This document shows, in pieces, positions 17,478 to 26,844 of a stretch of 41,471 nucleotides of DNA. The notes beneath the pieces are model-generated. The model was not told the origin of the DNA, did not search any database, and saw only the letters and a list, made by a program, of their open reading frames with translations. Every line of letters begins with the position of its first letter. The stretch's first letter is position 1. The translations under genes were made by a program, and so were the position numbers. This DNA comes from an uncultured Planctomycetaceae bacterium (lineage in GTDB: Bacteria; Planctomycetota; Planctomycetia; Planctomycetales; Planctomycetaceae), in NCBI GenBank assembly GCA_903871805.1, contig CAIQIE010000093.1:1-41471 (forward strand), in the 5' to 3' direction.

Positions 17478-20206
17478 TCGGTTATGTCCTCCCTGTCGGA
17501 TTTGTTCTGAGCTTCTGTGGTGACAAAACTGCTCCGCGATCGGAGATACAGGAACGAGCCGCAGGTGACCAGGATGCCAAGTACGATGAATGCAAAAATC
17601 CGGTAGAACTGATCCAGGGTGGCGAGATCGAAGAACAGAACTTTCCATGACACAATCGCAAACAGTGTAAGACCGATGTATCGGAGAAGTTTTTCGTTTT
17701 TCGAGAGACCCGACACAAGCAGGGCCAGGGCAAAGATTGTCCAGAGAATGGAAACGCCGCCTGCACGCAGACCGGGCACGAAGTTGAGGAGCAACGTATT
17801 GACTTCGAATGTTGTGTAGACGAATAGCGTGCCAATTGCGGCGAGCCCCATGCTTCTGCTGATGACCCGGGCTTGAGGTATGCGAAAAGTGGAACCTTCT
17901 GCCAGTGTATGAAAAGCCCATGTCAGAAACAGGATGATCACGCCAAAGTCCATGAGTCGGAAGAAAGCGGCTTCCAGAACCCATTCTCCATAGGTGAAGT
18001 CAGATCTGAAGTTCCATGAGGGCAGGTCAAAATAGAAGAGCTTGATGAAGATGGCAAAGAACAACAGGGCGAGGATGCTCAGAGCAGCCTGCCCGGCATT
18101 GCGCAGGAATTCCTTCAGCAGAAGAACGGCCAATCCCAGCCAGAGAATGGTCAGCACAGGCAGCCGGGACGCTTCGTAAATTGATCCAAACGTTCGATTG
18201 AATTCAAGATGCAGGTAGAGGAAGAGAATTCCGAAGCAGACCAGAAGTGCGGCGTTTCCGATGCGTTGCTCATTGAGCGGAACGCGAACATCGTTTTCAC
18301 GGCCCATTGGTCCGGAATCTGTTGTACTTCCGCGTTGAAGCAGAAGGTGCCCAAGAAACAGAGAACCGATGGGGATCCCAAACAGGATCGCTCTGTGGAA
18401 CGCAGCAGTCAGGGCTTGAAACACAGTGTTGAAGCTCGAAGCTGAAGCTCCAAACTGAGAATGCAGATCAAGGAAAGTGAATCGGAACAGAACGATCAGA
18501 TACAGCCCCATGGCGATCAGCTTCAGGAAGCGGCTGTTGAGCTTTCCGGAAATCCACAGCATGACGAGGGCCTGAACTGACCATGTCACCGTAATCCATT
18601 CCTTTGTCAGGATCAGCGGAACGGAAATCGCCAGGAAGAAAGACGACAGGGCGATAAAGCTGAGCATCAATTCGCGGTCGAGAATGCGCAGTTTCAGGCA
18701 GTAGCGAACGTGCAGCGTATAAAATGCAGCAAGTCCCAGAGTGACAGCTGCGACCCAGTGATAACTGTAGGTGCTGGAGATCAGGCCGTAGCTGATGCCG
18801 AAAAACGTACCTGCGTTCAGGAACAGCACCAAAACGTCCAGCAGGTTTGATGAAACCATCACGCGCAGGTTATAGACGAACACCATTGTGGAAAACAGGG
18901 TGAAGAATGCCCCAAGAAACGGCATCACTTCCCAGAAGTGCTGCTGTGGATCGTAGACGCGCAGGGAACTTAATATCAGCAGGTGATGGCAGGCAAATCC
19001 CAGATAGTTCAGCAGCGGCCAGCGTTTGAGTGCGGAAACTCCAAGGATGCCGAATCCCAGCACAAGCAGGTAGCTGTAGAGCCCCACAAAGTCGACGGTG
19101 CCTAAGGAAATCAGCACGGGTGTCAGGTACCCGCCAAGAACGCCCATGATGGAAGAAAGTTTTGAGTCAAATCGGACAGCCAGAAAACCAGACAATAATG
19201 TGACGACAGACATCAGCACAAAGGCCGTCGCGAGTTCAATAATGTGGTACAGGTTATTGGCTGCGAAGACACTGAAGTAGAGCGTGGCAATTCCACCGCC
19301 AAACAGTCCCTGTCCAATCAGTTGAAACTGGCCACCAACCAGTCGAGCGCCGCCAATCAGCATGCCCATGCCCGCTGCACCCGCAAGAATCGTTCGGGCG
19401 GACTGGGACAGCATATCGTTGTCAATCGCGTACTTCAGAAAGAAACTGATGCCGATCACGACAAGCAGGATCCCGATTCGCAGCAGCCACTGGCTGGCCA
19501 TTGCAAATTCCATCGACACACCTTTGGGCAGGTTTTCTTCTCCGATGGCAATCCAGCTCCACATCTTTCTTAACACATCGCCCGCAGCCGCTTCAAATGG
19601 GCTGGGAGCATACGGGGCTGATCGGAACTTCCCGGAGTCTGTTTCGTCATCTTCAACATCAACTTCCGGATTTTCCGCAGTGAGCGAAGCCTTCTCGACA
19701 GGCGACCTTTCTTTTTTGTCGGAATCAGGGCGCGACGTTGGTGCGGTCAGCATGGGGTTACTGTCCGCAGAAGGTCGATCTATTCCGGCGGTTGATGGTG
19801 TCTTTTGAACAGAGTCAGCCGGGGCGGATTGCGTTGGCGTGGAGGCCGCACTGGGAATGATCGACTCCGGCTGAATACTTTCCGAGTCAACACGTTTTGT
19901 CTCGAAAGACGGCAATGGCCTGGCGTCTGTTTCGAACGGCGCGATGATAGACGCGGTGATAGGGGCATTGAAAGGGGCCGTGGAAGGGGCTACTGAAGCG
20001 GGATCCGGAGATTCCTGCTGACGCTGCCGGAGCAAATACTCAAGCTTCCCCTGATGGAACTTGACGGACTCATAAACCGCCCGAAGTTGCTTCGTCAGTA
20101 ACTCACGCATCTTCGTCTGGTCATCTTCCAGCCTCCTGACGCGATTGTGCGTATCGTAAATCAGGTACAGAGCAGTAAAAAGGGGCACGATTACGAGCAG
20201 TTCCAT
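17474..20206 (-). CDS. DUF2339 family polytopic membrane protein
   Basis: 910 residues. It begins with a short hydrophobic segment ([16 protein letters not shown]), followed by a coiled coil (about 20-65, [16 protein letters not shown]) and a Pro/Ser/Thr/Ala-rich disordered linker to about 195. About 25 hydrophobic segments then fill the rest, starting with '[20 protein letters not shown]' and '[20 protein letters not shown]', the characteristic opening of DUF2339. The family is widespread in Gram-negative bacteria, often paired with DUF3999 as here, and has no established function. The stop overlaps the DUF3999 start (ATGA). The unusual length of the disordered linker is typical of the family. 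Start ATG 20206. Confidence 0.87.
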   Translation of the reverse strand: MELLVIVPLFTALYLIYDTHNRVRRLEDDQTKMRELLTKQLRAVYESVKFHQGKLEYLLRQRQQESPDPASVAPSTAPFNAPITASIIAPFETDARPLPSFETKRVDSESIQPESIIPSAASTPTQSAPADSVQKTPSTAGIDRPSADSNPMLTAPTSRPDSDKKERSPVEKASLTAENPEVDVEDDETDSGKFRSAPYAPSPFEAAAGDVLRKMWSWIAIGEENLPKGVSMEFAMASQWLLRIGILLVVIGISFFLKYAIDNDMLSQSARTILAGAAGMGMLIGGARLVGGQFQLIGQGLFGGGIATLYFSVFAANNLYHIIELATAFVLMSVVTLLSGFLAVRFDSKLSSIMGVLGGYLTPVLISLGTVDFVGLYSYLLVLGFGILGVSALKRWPLLNYLGFACHHLLILSSLRVYDPQQHFWEVMPFLGAFFTLFSTMVFVYNLRVMVSSNLLDVLVLFLNAGTFFGISYGLISSTYSYHWVAAVTLGLAAFYTLHVRYCLKLRILDRELMLSFIALSSFFLAISVPLILTKEWITVTWSVQALVMLWISGKLNSRFLKLIAMGLYLIVLFRFTFLDLHSQFGASASSFNTVFQALTAAFHRAILFGIPIGSLFLGHLLLQRGSTTDSGPMGRENDVRVPLNEQRIGNAALLVCFGILFLYLHLEFNRTFGSIYEASRLPVLTILWLGLAVLLLKEFLRNAGQAALSILALLFFAIFIKLFYFDLPSWNFRSDFTYGEWVLEAAFFRLMDFGVIILFLTWAFHTLAEGSTFRIPQARVISRSMGLAAIGTLFVYTTFEVNTLLLNFVPGLRAGGVSILWTIFALALLVSGLSKNEKLLRYIGLTLFAIVSWKVLFFDLATLDQFYRIFAFIVLGILVTCGSFLYLRSRSSFVTTEAQNKSDREDITE

Positions 20207-20726
20207 GGCTTGCGGCCCTTATGTCAGCAAGTGAATCAGGCTGGCGGAAATTCACAATCATTGAGCCTCGCAAATAAAGACTGTTTAGTCTTTTTCTGGG
20301 TGCGAAACCGGCAGGGTAACCCACCACAACTAGTAGGCAAATCCTGGGCCGGAATGGCGTAAATGGTTAAGTAGCACACGGGGAACCACTTACGTTGATT
20401 TCACTTCGAGCAGATTTGTGATAGAGAATAATGAGCGTGCGCTGGATGATCGACTCATGTTCATTTTTTGCCTGCGGACAATGACGGCGTCACCGAGCAT
20501 TGGTGGGCAGATCCGCACAAGGATCTGTGCGAATTCTCCAATGGCAAGGTGTGTCCCCGCGTGAGGCCTGCCTGCGTGTGACGCCTGCGCAGTCGCAAAC
20601 TGGCGTGGCGGCGTATCTTCCACGTGGGCGATTGCTGACGATCTCGACTGCGCGCCGGGCAGTGAAAGTCTGCAGCCTTATGAGTGCGGCTGGGCAATCT
20701 GAGTTTGGTCTGCACTAGTCCGGGAA
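20207..20726. other. Spacer between DUF2339 and FGGY kinase genes
   Basis: About 520 bases upstream of the DUF2339 gene and downstream of the kinase gene (both minus strand). It contains the A/T-rich inverted repeat listed at 20276-20293 and a short hairpin CGCACA/TGTGCG at 20514-20531. Open frames on the minus strand (20390-20623, 20461-20715) show no family resemblance and have unlikely composition. I see no gene. Confidence 0.5.
20276..20295. promoter_or_regulatory. A/T-rich inverted repeat upstream of DUF2339 gene
   Basis: AAAGACT (20276-20282) and AGTCTTT (20287-20293) are perfect inverses around GTTT, followed by TT on the plus strand and preceded by A/T on the other. It lies 70 bases before the DUF2339 start, so it could be an operator or a weak bidirectional terminator. 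The low G/C content argues against a strong terminator. Function open. Confidence 0.35.
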
Positions 20727-22043
20727 TCAGGATGTCTGACGTGCAGCCATGCGCAACAGGCCTGTTAGTGTTTCTTCCTGTTCAGCAACTTCTCGCATGG
20801 GCCATGGGAAGCGGGCCTGGAGTTTTGTTCGCAGAGGAGAAAACGCCTGAACAAGACCTCCTGAGACGGCAAGGCGGTCCCATTGCGGTTGAGGGCTTAA
20901 TCGTTTCGAGCAAATCAGATAGCTGTCCGCCATGAACTCAAACGCCGCCTGAAACAGGTTACCGACCGTGAAATTTTCTGTGGTGATTCCGGTAATGTTG
21001 CCGTTGTCCCCCATAGCCCCCGAGAAGAAGCTCAGGTCACATTTGAGCCCATTTCCTGTGGCGCCTTCGGCGGCTTTGGCGATCAGTTGCCATGAGTTGT
21101 CGAGCTTCAGTCCGGCGGAACGAGCCAGCTCTGTGAGCAGCGATTCAATCACAGTCAGTGAGCGACCGGCCGGAATGTGCGTAATAGTGTTCAGGAAGCG
21201 GCCACCAAACCAGCAGCGTGTCTGACAATCGGAAGGCTGAAATGTGCGGGTGATGCGGCTGACCTGGGACCCTGTCGAAGCATTGATGGAAAGTTCGTTT
21301 TCCTGAAGGTCAATTCCAAACAACGCGGCCTGCTGGTCGCCGATTGCAGCAAAACACTGGAGTGCCCTGCCTTCTTCATGAAGAACACCCACCGGAAAAT
21401 TGTCTTCTGCGAACTCTGGCCACTGAAGACCATGCAGATCCATGGCTTCAAACGCTGCATGATGCCAGTCCTGATTCAGGAGGTTCACCATGCCGATGCC
21501 ATGGGTACGGTGCATTAGTGGCTCTGCATTGCAGAGATGGGAGATGACAAAGTCGCCGATTGTGACGGGTGTGGTTCGTGCTGGCAGGGCCTTTCGGCGA
21601 GCGAGCCAGTGCAGCAGCGCGGTTGCTGATCCGGGCTTCAGTTCTTTACCCAGCTCTGTAAATACCTGATCTGACAGTCGGGAGCGGATATTTTCCAGGA
21701 CGGTCACTTCGGAATCCAGAGCGACGGGTTCAAGAGTTCTCTGGTCGCGCCATGAGAGGTAGTTTGTGACTGGTTGACGTTTGGCGTCCACCAGAAGTAT
21801 GCCTCCCATCTGGCTGCAAAAATAGACTTGCCGGGCCTCTGGAGCGAAGTCCAGCAGTTGTCGAATTACGGAGCGGGTGCGGACGATAACGTCAGTGGGA
21901 GCCACTTCGTGAAAGCCGGAAGGTAGTCCGGCAACAGGCTCTGGAAACGGTTCTTTGGCAAGCTGCTCCACTTTGCCGGTCGCAAGGTTCAGAACGCCAC
22001 CTTTGATTGAGGACGAGCCGATATCAATTCCGATGCATCGCAT
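20727..22043 (-). CDS. FGGY-family carbohydrate kinase (sedoheptulokinase-like)
   Basis: 438 residues. The N-terminal phosphate-binding strand 'MRCIGIDIGSSSIKGGVLN' and the second-domain motif 'AIGDQQAALFGIDL...INASTGSQVS' define an FGGY sugar kinase. 'YLSWRDQRT' near residue 115 and the C-terminal 'LAVSGGLVQAFSPLR' also fit. The length and the STGSQ wording resemble sedoheptulokinase-like members more than glycerol or xylulose kinases, but the sugar cannot be fixed from sequence alone. The start is ATG 22043, immediately after a run of nine C on the coding strand and without a visible Shine-Dalgarno. The frame is open further upstream into the preceding dehydrogenase gene, 61 bases away; the two probably form a catabolic unit. 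Confidence 0.85.
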   Translation of the reverse strand: MRCIGIDIGSSSIKGGVLNLATGKVEQLAKEPFPEPVAGLPSGFHEVAPTDVIVRTRSVIRQLLDFAPEARQVYFCSQMGGILLVDAKRQPVTNYLSWRDQRTLEPVALDSEVTVLENIRSRLSDQVFTELGKELKPGSATALLHWLARRKALPARTTPVTIGDFVISHLCNAEPLMHRTHGIGMVNLLNQDWHHAAFEAMDLHGLQWPEFAEDNFPVGVLHEEGRALQCFAAIGDQQAALFGIDLQENELSINASTGSQVSRITRTFQPSDCQTRCWFGGRFLNTITHIPAGRSLTVIESLLTELARSAGLKLDNSWQLIAKAAEGATGNGLKCDLSFFSGAMGDNGNITGITTENFTVGNLFQAAFEFMADSYLICSKRLSPQPQWDRLAVSGGLVQAFSPLRTKLQARFPWPMREVAEQEETLTGLLRMAARQTS

Positions 22044-22104
22044 GGGGGGGGGACTTATGATTTCAGGAGTGATTAGAGGGATGTGCCGGAAGCGTGAAAT
22101 CAAA

Positions 22105-23166
22105 TCAGGCGGTGAATGAGTCTGGTGGAGCGACTTTGGCAAGGTCTGCAGCCTCGCGAAGTTTTACCCGAACGTCATCCGGCAGGTTGATCCCGTGAGA
22201 TTCGGCCTCTCGAGCTATCTGGAATTCACGTTCGCCCGGAAGCAACACGGAAGTGACCCCTTCGGCTGGGGGCGCATTGTGGATTTCGTCCACGAGGGAC
22301 TGGATCCGTTGATTGAAGGCGCTGCGATCCGTCATGGCGTCCACATCGATCAGCATCATTGAGGCGTTATGCCATGATGGGCTTGACGGAGGGTCAAAGA
22401 TCCAGCTTCCCACCTGCCATGTCATATGGCCACCGGGAATCAGCGCGGACATGATTTCACACCAAAGTCCGAAGCCATAGCCTTTGTGGCCGGCCATGGG
22501 AGCGAGTGCCGCGGCGTGTGGGTAAAGCGAGCCATCTGTGGTGGGATGGCCATCGGGGCCGATCAGCCACGTCGGGGGAATCATTTCACCGCGTTGCAAC
22601 GCTGCATAAACTTTGCCTCCTGCGACGGCCGCAGTGGCGATGTCGAGTAGAATGGGGTCGCTGCCAGTGGGGATGGCATAGGCCAGTGGGTTGCTGCCCA
22701 GAACGGCTTTTCGGGAACCGGGAGCCGCAACGCTGGGAATGTCATTTCCGGTAATCATTGCGGCGCAACCGTATTCAGCGGCTTGCAGTGCATACTGTCC
22801 GGCGGCTCCGATGTGTCCGGTATTTTTGACGGTCACAAAGGCAACCCCACAGGTTTTGGCTTTTTCCACGGCAACCTGAACGGCCATGCTGCAGCCGACT
22901 TGTCCAAGTCCGGAGTCCCCATCTATGGACGCCCATGCGGGGCCTTCGCGTTCGATAAATGGGACAGCCGTTGGGCGGTACCCACCCCCCTGAAGTTTTT
23001 TCAGATAGCCTGCGAGCAACTTGGTGCCGTGCGTGAAAACGCCGAGCACATCCGTAGACACGAGGGCTTTAGCGGCGATTGCGGCATCATCGTGGCTGAG
23101 CCCGGTTGTCTTCAGGCAGGCGAGAGTGAACTGATTGAGGTCGGAAATTGGAATACGAGACGGCAC
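22105..23166 (-). CDS. Malate/L-lactate dehydrogenase (Ldh2/YlbC-type) family oxidoreductase
   Basis: 353 residues of the NAD(P)-dependent Ldh2 family, whose fold differs from classical lactate dehydrogenases. Typical segments are 'STDVLGVFTHGTKLLAGYL', 'ASIDGDSGLGQVG', the active-site His segment 'VTVKNTGHIGAAGQYA', 'GNDIPSVAAPGSRKAVLGSNPLAYAIP' (shortened to APGSRKAVLGSNP) and 'PMAGHKGYGFGLWCEIMSALI'. Members reduce 2-keto acids or oxidise hydroxy acids, including ureidoglycolate, sulfolactate and 2,3-diketogulonate. The start is GTG 23166, with GGAAGGG seven bases upstream; the longer frame to 23382 lacks family similarity. The next gene downstream is the FGGY kinase, suggesting a shared role in sugar-acid use. 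Substrate not predictable. Confidence 0.87.
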   Translation of the reverse strand: MPSRIPISDLNQFTLACLKTTGLSHDDAAIAAKALVSTDVLGVFTHGTKLLAGYLKKLQGGGYRPTAVPFIEREGPAWASIDGDSGLGQVGCSMAVQVAVEKAKTCGVAFVTVKNTGHIGAAGQYALQAAEYGCAAMITGNDIPSVAAPGSRKAVLGSNPLAYAIPTGSDPILLDIATAAVAGGKVYAALQRGEMIPPTWLIGPDGHPTTDGSLYPHAAALAPMAGHKGYGFGLWCEIMSALIPGGHMTWQVGSWIFDPPSSPSWHNASMMLIDVDAMTDRSAFNQRIQSLVDEIHNAPPAEGVTSVLLPGEREFQIAREAESHGINLPDDVRVKLREAADLAKVAPPDSFTA

Positions 23167-23368
23167 GGGAACGCCCTTCCGCAGTTGAAGTTGATCGCAG
23201 CGTTTCTGAAGACTGAGCGAAACCTGCAACTGCGGAAGATGCACGATTTTGGTGCGAATGCCTAGTCTGAACGCAAGAAAATCTCGTCCGTTCAGACGGC
23301 TTTGAATTGGGGAACGAGTAGTGAGTCCGGGGGGGGATTGGCAACTATGGGATCGCCCAACGCCGGGA

Positions 23369-23809
23369 TCAGGGAATCTCAATTTTCAACTGGGAACTGC
23401 CGCCTTCCGGAACGTCCACGGTCAGTTTCGACGTGTCGGGACTGGACAGCGCAGGTGGCAGTTGCACGGGGGCTTTGGGAAGTTTCCGTGGATCATCAAC
23501 AGTTGAGCCCAGACCATCGTCTTCCGGCGGTTGCCAGACGACGCTGACTTTATGATTTCCGACGATCGCGCCGTCGCCCAGGGTGTTGGTACCGAGGGTA
23601 AAACGTCCCTCCGTATCAGTCACTCCGCTGGCAGTGCGCTGGCCATCGGCCGGATGCAGTGAAACAAGAAAACCGGGGAGTGGCTTGCCTTTGAATAGCA
23701 ACTGTCCCTCAGCTTTGACCGTGGCAAACACCTCGGCCTGGGGCGAGTAATCGCTGCTGCATCCAGCACACAGGCAGGTCAGGATTACAACAAAGGAATT
23801 TGCCTTCAC
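23369..23809 (-). CDS. Small lipoprotein with carboxypeptidase-regulatory-like (transthyretin-like) domain
   Basis: 146 residues from GTG 23809, which has GAGG six bases upstream. A signal peptide ends in 'LTCLCAGC', a lipobox-like site (Cys at -3 is unusual), so it is probably a lipoprotein. Residues 30-120 form the beta-sandwich seen in many planctomycete secreted proteins: 'GQLLFKGKPLPGFLVSLHP' and 'GVTDTEGRFTLGT', ending with 'GNHKVSVVW'. Such genes regularly follow DUF1559 genes in planctomycetes, as here (82 bases apart, same strand). Terminator-like sequence lies between the two. No enzymatic activity is expected; a surface or adhesion-related role is only a guess. Confidence 0.75.
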   Translation of the reverse strand: MKANSFVVILTCLCAGCSSDYSPQAEVFATVKAEGQLLFKGKPLPGFLVSLHPADGQRTASGVTDTEGRFTLGTNTLGDGAIVGNHKVSVVWQPPEDDGLGSTVDDPRKLPKAPVQLPPALSSPDTSKLTVDVPEGGSSQLKIEIP

Positions 23810-23854
23810 AGAGACCTCATTGCAGTGGGAGTTCAGGGGAAATGGCGAGCACTT

Positions 23855-23882
23855 AAAAAAGCGGGGCCTGCGAAAGCCCCGC
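23855..23882 (-). terminator. Rho-independent terminator after the DUF1559 gene
   Basis: On the minus strand GCGGGGC-TTTCGCAG-GCCCCGC is followed directly by TTTTTT (plus strand 23860 to 23855). The stem is seven G/C pairs. It starts nine bases after the stop of the DUF1559 gene and lies 46 bases before the lipoprotein start, so the two genes are likely transcribed mostly separately, or the lipoprotein depends on read-through. Confidence 0.85.
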
Positions 23883-23890
23883 ATGGCCGT

Positions 23891-24865
23891 TTACCACTCG
23901 CTGACGGTTTCACCGCCGTTGATACTTCCGACAGCTCGCCAGACGCGAATGTCAATGTTTTCGCTGACAAAACGAACTGACCCATCTCCGAGAACGAGTT
24001 GGGAGCCACCCGTGTGAAAGCTCCGTGTTGCGAGGTGTCCACGGTCAAATCCGGTGCTGCGAATGCAGTCTCTGAGTCGCGAGTTGGGGGTGAGAGTGTG
24101 GGAGTAAAATGTCGCCACGACAACGCCGCGGTAGTACTGCTTGCCGCGGTAGAGGATGGCGCTGGTGGCACGATTATCACAGGCGGCGACTGGGATTGTG
24201 TCGGCCGTGGCACTGGCATCCCATGTGCCGAAAGGAAGATTGGTGGCAACCCAGAGATCCTGTTGCGAACCCGCAGCGACGACAGCCGCGGTTGGGCTTC
24301 CATTGCTGGGACCAAGGATGATCTCGGCGAACATCCCGCTGTTGGACATGCCGTCTGTGAAGTCACGGAAAAGAGCACCGCGGTTTCGGCCAAAGGGACC
24401 ACGGTCTGCTGCATAATTTGCGTTGTCACCCAGGCTTTGTACGTAATTAGTTGTTCCGCAACCGTTGGGACATTGCGAGGGTGACAGCACGAAGTCAGGG
24501 CTTCCGGGCTGGGAGGGGCAGGCGAGCACGGGCAGTCGTTGCTGGCGGGCAGCGAGATTACTGGCGGCCGAATTGATATCAAGGTTGAAGTTGAACAGGC
24601 TGTACACGTTGCCCGCTTCGAAGTATGGCAGAAGTTGCGTGTGCGTGGAGGCGTTATTTCTTCCGATGAATCCCGGCGGCAGACGTCCGTGAGTGCCTTC
24701 GTAGTTATGCAGAGCCAGTCCGATTTGCTTGAGATTGTTTTTGCATTGTGTCCTTCGGGCGGCCTCACGGGCCTGCTGAACGGCCGGCAGAAGCAGGGCG
24801 ACGAGGATCGCGATGATGGCAATCACAACGAGCAATTCGATCAACGTAAAAGCGCGACGACGCAT
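23891..24865 (-). CDS. DUF1559 prepilin-like secreted protein (H-X9-DG type)
   Basis: 324 residues. The N terminus is a type IV prepilin/pseudopilin signal: '[19 protein letters not shown]', cleaved before Phe after a short basic leader. '[20 protein letters not shown]' and '[20 protein letters not shown]' follow, the signature of DUF1559 proteins that planctomycetes encode in dozens. The C-terminal motif [12 protein letters not shown] is the H-X9-DG signature. The body is a secreted beta-rich domain. Such proteins are thought to form pseudopilus-like or surface structures, but roles are untested. ATG 24865 has GGAG seven bases upstream; GTG 24868 is one codon earlier. It precedes the lipoprotein gene. 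Confidence 0.93.
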   Translation of the reverse strand: MRRRAFTLIELLVVIAIIAILVALLLPAVQQAREAARRTQCKNNLKQIGLALHNYEGTHGRLPPGFIGRNNASTHTQLLPYFEAGNVYSLFNFNLDINSAASNLAARQQRLPVLACPSQPGSPDFVLSPSQCPNGCGTTNYVQSLGDNANYAADRGPFGRNRGALFRDFTDGMSNSGMFAEIILGPSNGSPTAAVVAAGSQQDLWVATNLPFGTWDASATADTIPVAACDNRATSAILYRGKQYYRGVVVATFYSHTLTPNSRLRDCIRSTGFDRGHLATRSFHTGGSQLVLGDGSVRFVSENIDIRVWRAVGSINGGETVSEW

Positions 24866-25632
24866 CACTTGTCTCCGTTTTGCAGGATCAGAAAAAGTGG
24901 AAGTAATCAGCGAAAAAGTTCCGACTCCCGCCGTTTCCGAGTTCAGGGAAACCCGGGCCGGGGAACTTCAGGGAGAGTCCTGGCAACCAGTCAGGGGCAG
25001 CGAAGGCTCTGTCAGCGGTTTTTGTAGTGGTAAGAGTACGGTAGGGGTTTTAAGGCTCGGCATTCACGTGGCTTGGAATTATTTTTTCAAAAAATCATTT
25101 TTTTGGGGCGGATGTGCATAGGTTTTACACGGCGCGGAGGAAGAGATTTGCGTCGGATGAGGGGCTGTCGAGTAGAAACAGAGTTGTGGCCCGGATCAGG
25201 GGCGGTGCTGTTGGCTCGGTCTGACTACCGGTGGATGTTGTCGTAAACGCCGAAGAAATTCATGCGCTGCAAATGAGGCAGGTCCGGAAAAGGCTCGGTC
25301 TGCGATGCTGAGTTGTTCCCACGAGCACAGGCTCCCTGGCTGTTGATTTTTTTCGGCTGTCAGAGGCAGCGGAAGAATTCGGCACGCAGGGTGCCGTTTT
25401 TTCCGACATTGGAAAACTGCACTGACAAGCTCAGTCCGGGCTGTTAGCATACGGGCCTGTGACGCAGCCGCATGAGAATTGACTTGAATGCCGTTGAGTG
25501 TCAGGCGTGTCGTTTCGCGTAGTTTACCGAAGCGGCGTGGTCTGAAAACGGTTTTTGAGGGAAAGATTTTGCGTGTCTGCCTAAGCAGCATTGAATTTGC
25601 TGGATGACGTTTTTGTATGTCAGGTTGTTGGC
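24866..25632. other. Long divergent spacer with terminator-like hairpin
   Basis: About 770 bases between the DUF1559 gene (leftward) and the DUF6677-like gene (rightward). It contains an A/T island at about 25080-25105 (ATTTTTTCAAAAAATC and T7) likely to be promoter-associated, and a well-formed hairpin with T6 at 25380-25402. No open frame in either direction has coding character; a minus-strand frame at 25196-25687 overlaps the next gene and resembles nothing. A partial resemblance to SRP RNA around 25205-25300 was considered and rejected. Confidence 0.5.
25380..25402 (+). terminator. Terminator-like hairpin with T6 and no upstream gene
   Basis: CGGCAC (25380-25385), loop GCAGG, GTGCCG (25391-25396), then TTTTTT (25397-25402). 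It is a good intrinsic terminator on the plus strand, yet the nearest upstream plus-strand gene is more than 9 kb away. It either ends an unrecognised small RNA from 24.9-25.4 kb, or is a leader/attenuator for the gene at 25633. Confidence 0.55.
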
Positions 25633-26532
25633 ATGACGGATACTCGAGTTCCACTAAAGAATCCATGGCTGGCGGCGGTGCTTGCATTTCTGTTGCCAGG
25701 CGCAGGCCATTGGTATCAGGGACGCCGATTCAAAGCGACCGTCTATTTCGGTTGTATCCTGACGATGTTTGTCTGGGGCCTCGTATTGGGGCACGGACAA
25801 CCGGTGTATAGTCAGTTGGTTTATCGAACGGGCCCGGATTCGCCGCAACTGGAAGTTCGTGCTCCGGCGACAAAATTCGCCTTCGGCTATGCGGCGCAGG
25901 TTTTTGTGGGACTACCGGCCGTTCCGGCATTAATTCAGGAAATGCGATTTCGTCAGGACGATCCATCGGTTACGTTTCTTGATCACGAAATCTCCAGCGA
26001 TTTCATTGGGATTCTGGTGGAGGAGACGCGACGCGGCGAGACTCGAATTCCGCTCACGGGACGTTTGACGGCGTCACCCACTCAGGAGCAGGGAAGTCGA
26101 ACGATTCGCGGAACGCTGGTTATCCGAAACCCGCAGGGAGAAGAAGAGACATTGACGTTGGGAGGTAACATTCGCCTTGGACGTCGTGTCTTTGGTGCAG
26201 CGGCGCGGGAGATTGCATGCAACGTGTTGACGGCTGGGGGAGATTTTCAGGGGCAGAGAATTGAGGGGACGGTTGATCGTGGATTTCTGAACTGGTTTCA
26301 GGCGCCTCCCGATACCGCCGAGCTTGATCGGCTGCATGGAAGTCTCAGTCGGCAATACGACGTTGCCTGTGTTTTCACCTGGATTGCCGGATTGTTGAAT
26401 CTGATGGCGATCTGGGATGCGGCACAGGGACCGGCTTACGGCTACGGAGACGAGAAGCAGGAAGATGAGTCTGACGGTGGGGCGGCGGGCGGGAAACCGC
26501 GGCCAGAGCGTGAGGGCGGGGTCTCAGCCTGA
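25633..26532 (+). CDS. TM2-like membrane protein of planctomycete type (DUF6677-like)
   Basis: 299 residues. The N terminus 'KNPWLAAVLAFLLPGAGHWYQGRRFKA' is a TM2-like helical hairpin with the conserved P-G-x-G-H-x-Y-x-G turn, followed by a second span (YFGCILTMFVWGLVLG). A central region of about 130 residues is polar and Arg-rich ('TSRTIRGTLVIRNP' style beta segments). One more span near 255-275 ('VFTWIAGLLNLMAIWDA') and a charged tail follow. I associate this architecture with DUF6677, a family of planctomycete membrane proteins without known function; the family label is from memory. ATG 25633 gives a start ten residues before the hydrophobic part. A mini membrane protein gene follows 135 bases later. 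Confidence 0.7.
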   Translation: MTDTRVPLKNPWLAAVLAFLLPGAGHWYQGRRFKATVYFGCILTMFVWGLVLGHGQPVYSQLVYRTGPDSPQLEVRAPATKFAFGYAAQVFVGLPAVPALIQEMRFRQDDPSVTFLDHEISSDFIGILVEETRRGETRIPLTGRLTASPTQEQGSRTIRGTLVIRNPQGEEETLTLGGNIRLGRRVFGAAAREIACNVLTAGGDFQGQRIEGTVDRGFLNWFQAPPDTAELDRLHGSLSRQYDVACVFTWIAGLLNLMAIWDAAQGPAYGYGDEKQEDESDGGAAGGKPRPEREGGVSA

Positions 26533-26667
26533 CGGGGCCGGATTTGGGGGCTGGGCCGGACGCGTTCGTCTGCAGTGCCACTGAGGTATGAATTCAGCGG
26601 TGGCGGTAGCTTGGTAGTCTGGGTTGATTGGTCTAAGGGCTTTGAAAAGGGTGACGGGGGCGCAGAG

Positions 26668-26844
26668 ATGGACTTGTCGTTATTGACGCAGGCAATCCCG
26701 CTGACAGCCATGGTCTGCCTCGCGTATTCCGCGACGCGGTATGAGTTGCGAGAGAAGATCCTGAAATCAGCGATGGTGATGTTTCTGAAGACCATTGGTT
26801 TTCTTGGGGGCGTGTACGTGTTTTTGCTGTGGATTTCCACCTGA
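26668..26844 (+). CDS. 58-residue two-span membrane protein
   Basis: ATG 26668 encodes MDLSLLTQAIPLTAMVCLAY and continues through a short charged loop (SATRYELREKILKSA) to a second span (FLKTIGFLGGVYVFLLWI). The sharp pattern of span, charged loop and span, ending six bases after a Trp-Ile, is strong evidence of a real small membrane protein. An in-frame extension to 26575 is Gly-rich and lacks a start with a ribosome site. It follows the DUF6677-like gene on the same strand and may be its partner. No family assigned. Confidence 0.6.
   Translation: MDLSLLTQAIPLTAMVCLAYSATRYELREKILKSAMVMFLKTIGFLGGVYVFLLWIST

Noticed and set aside
17478..17984. Upstream extension of the DUF3999 frame
   Set aside because: It would overlap 500 bases of the DUF2339 gene; the ATGA overlap and the signal peptide at ATG 17477 are better evidence.
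20390..20715. Two minus-strand open frames between the DUF2339 and kinase genes
   Set aside because: They overlap each other in different phases, lack ribosome sites and match no family I know.
25205..25300. Partial likeness to bacterial SRP (4.5S) RNA: GGTGCTGTTGGCTC and, 90 bases on, GCAGGTCCGGAA
   Set aside because: The essential apical part (GGAAG tetraloop arm with the AGCAGC side) is missing after CCGGAA, and I could not draw the long pairing of the ends.
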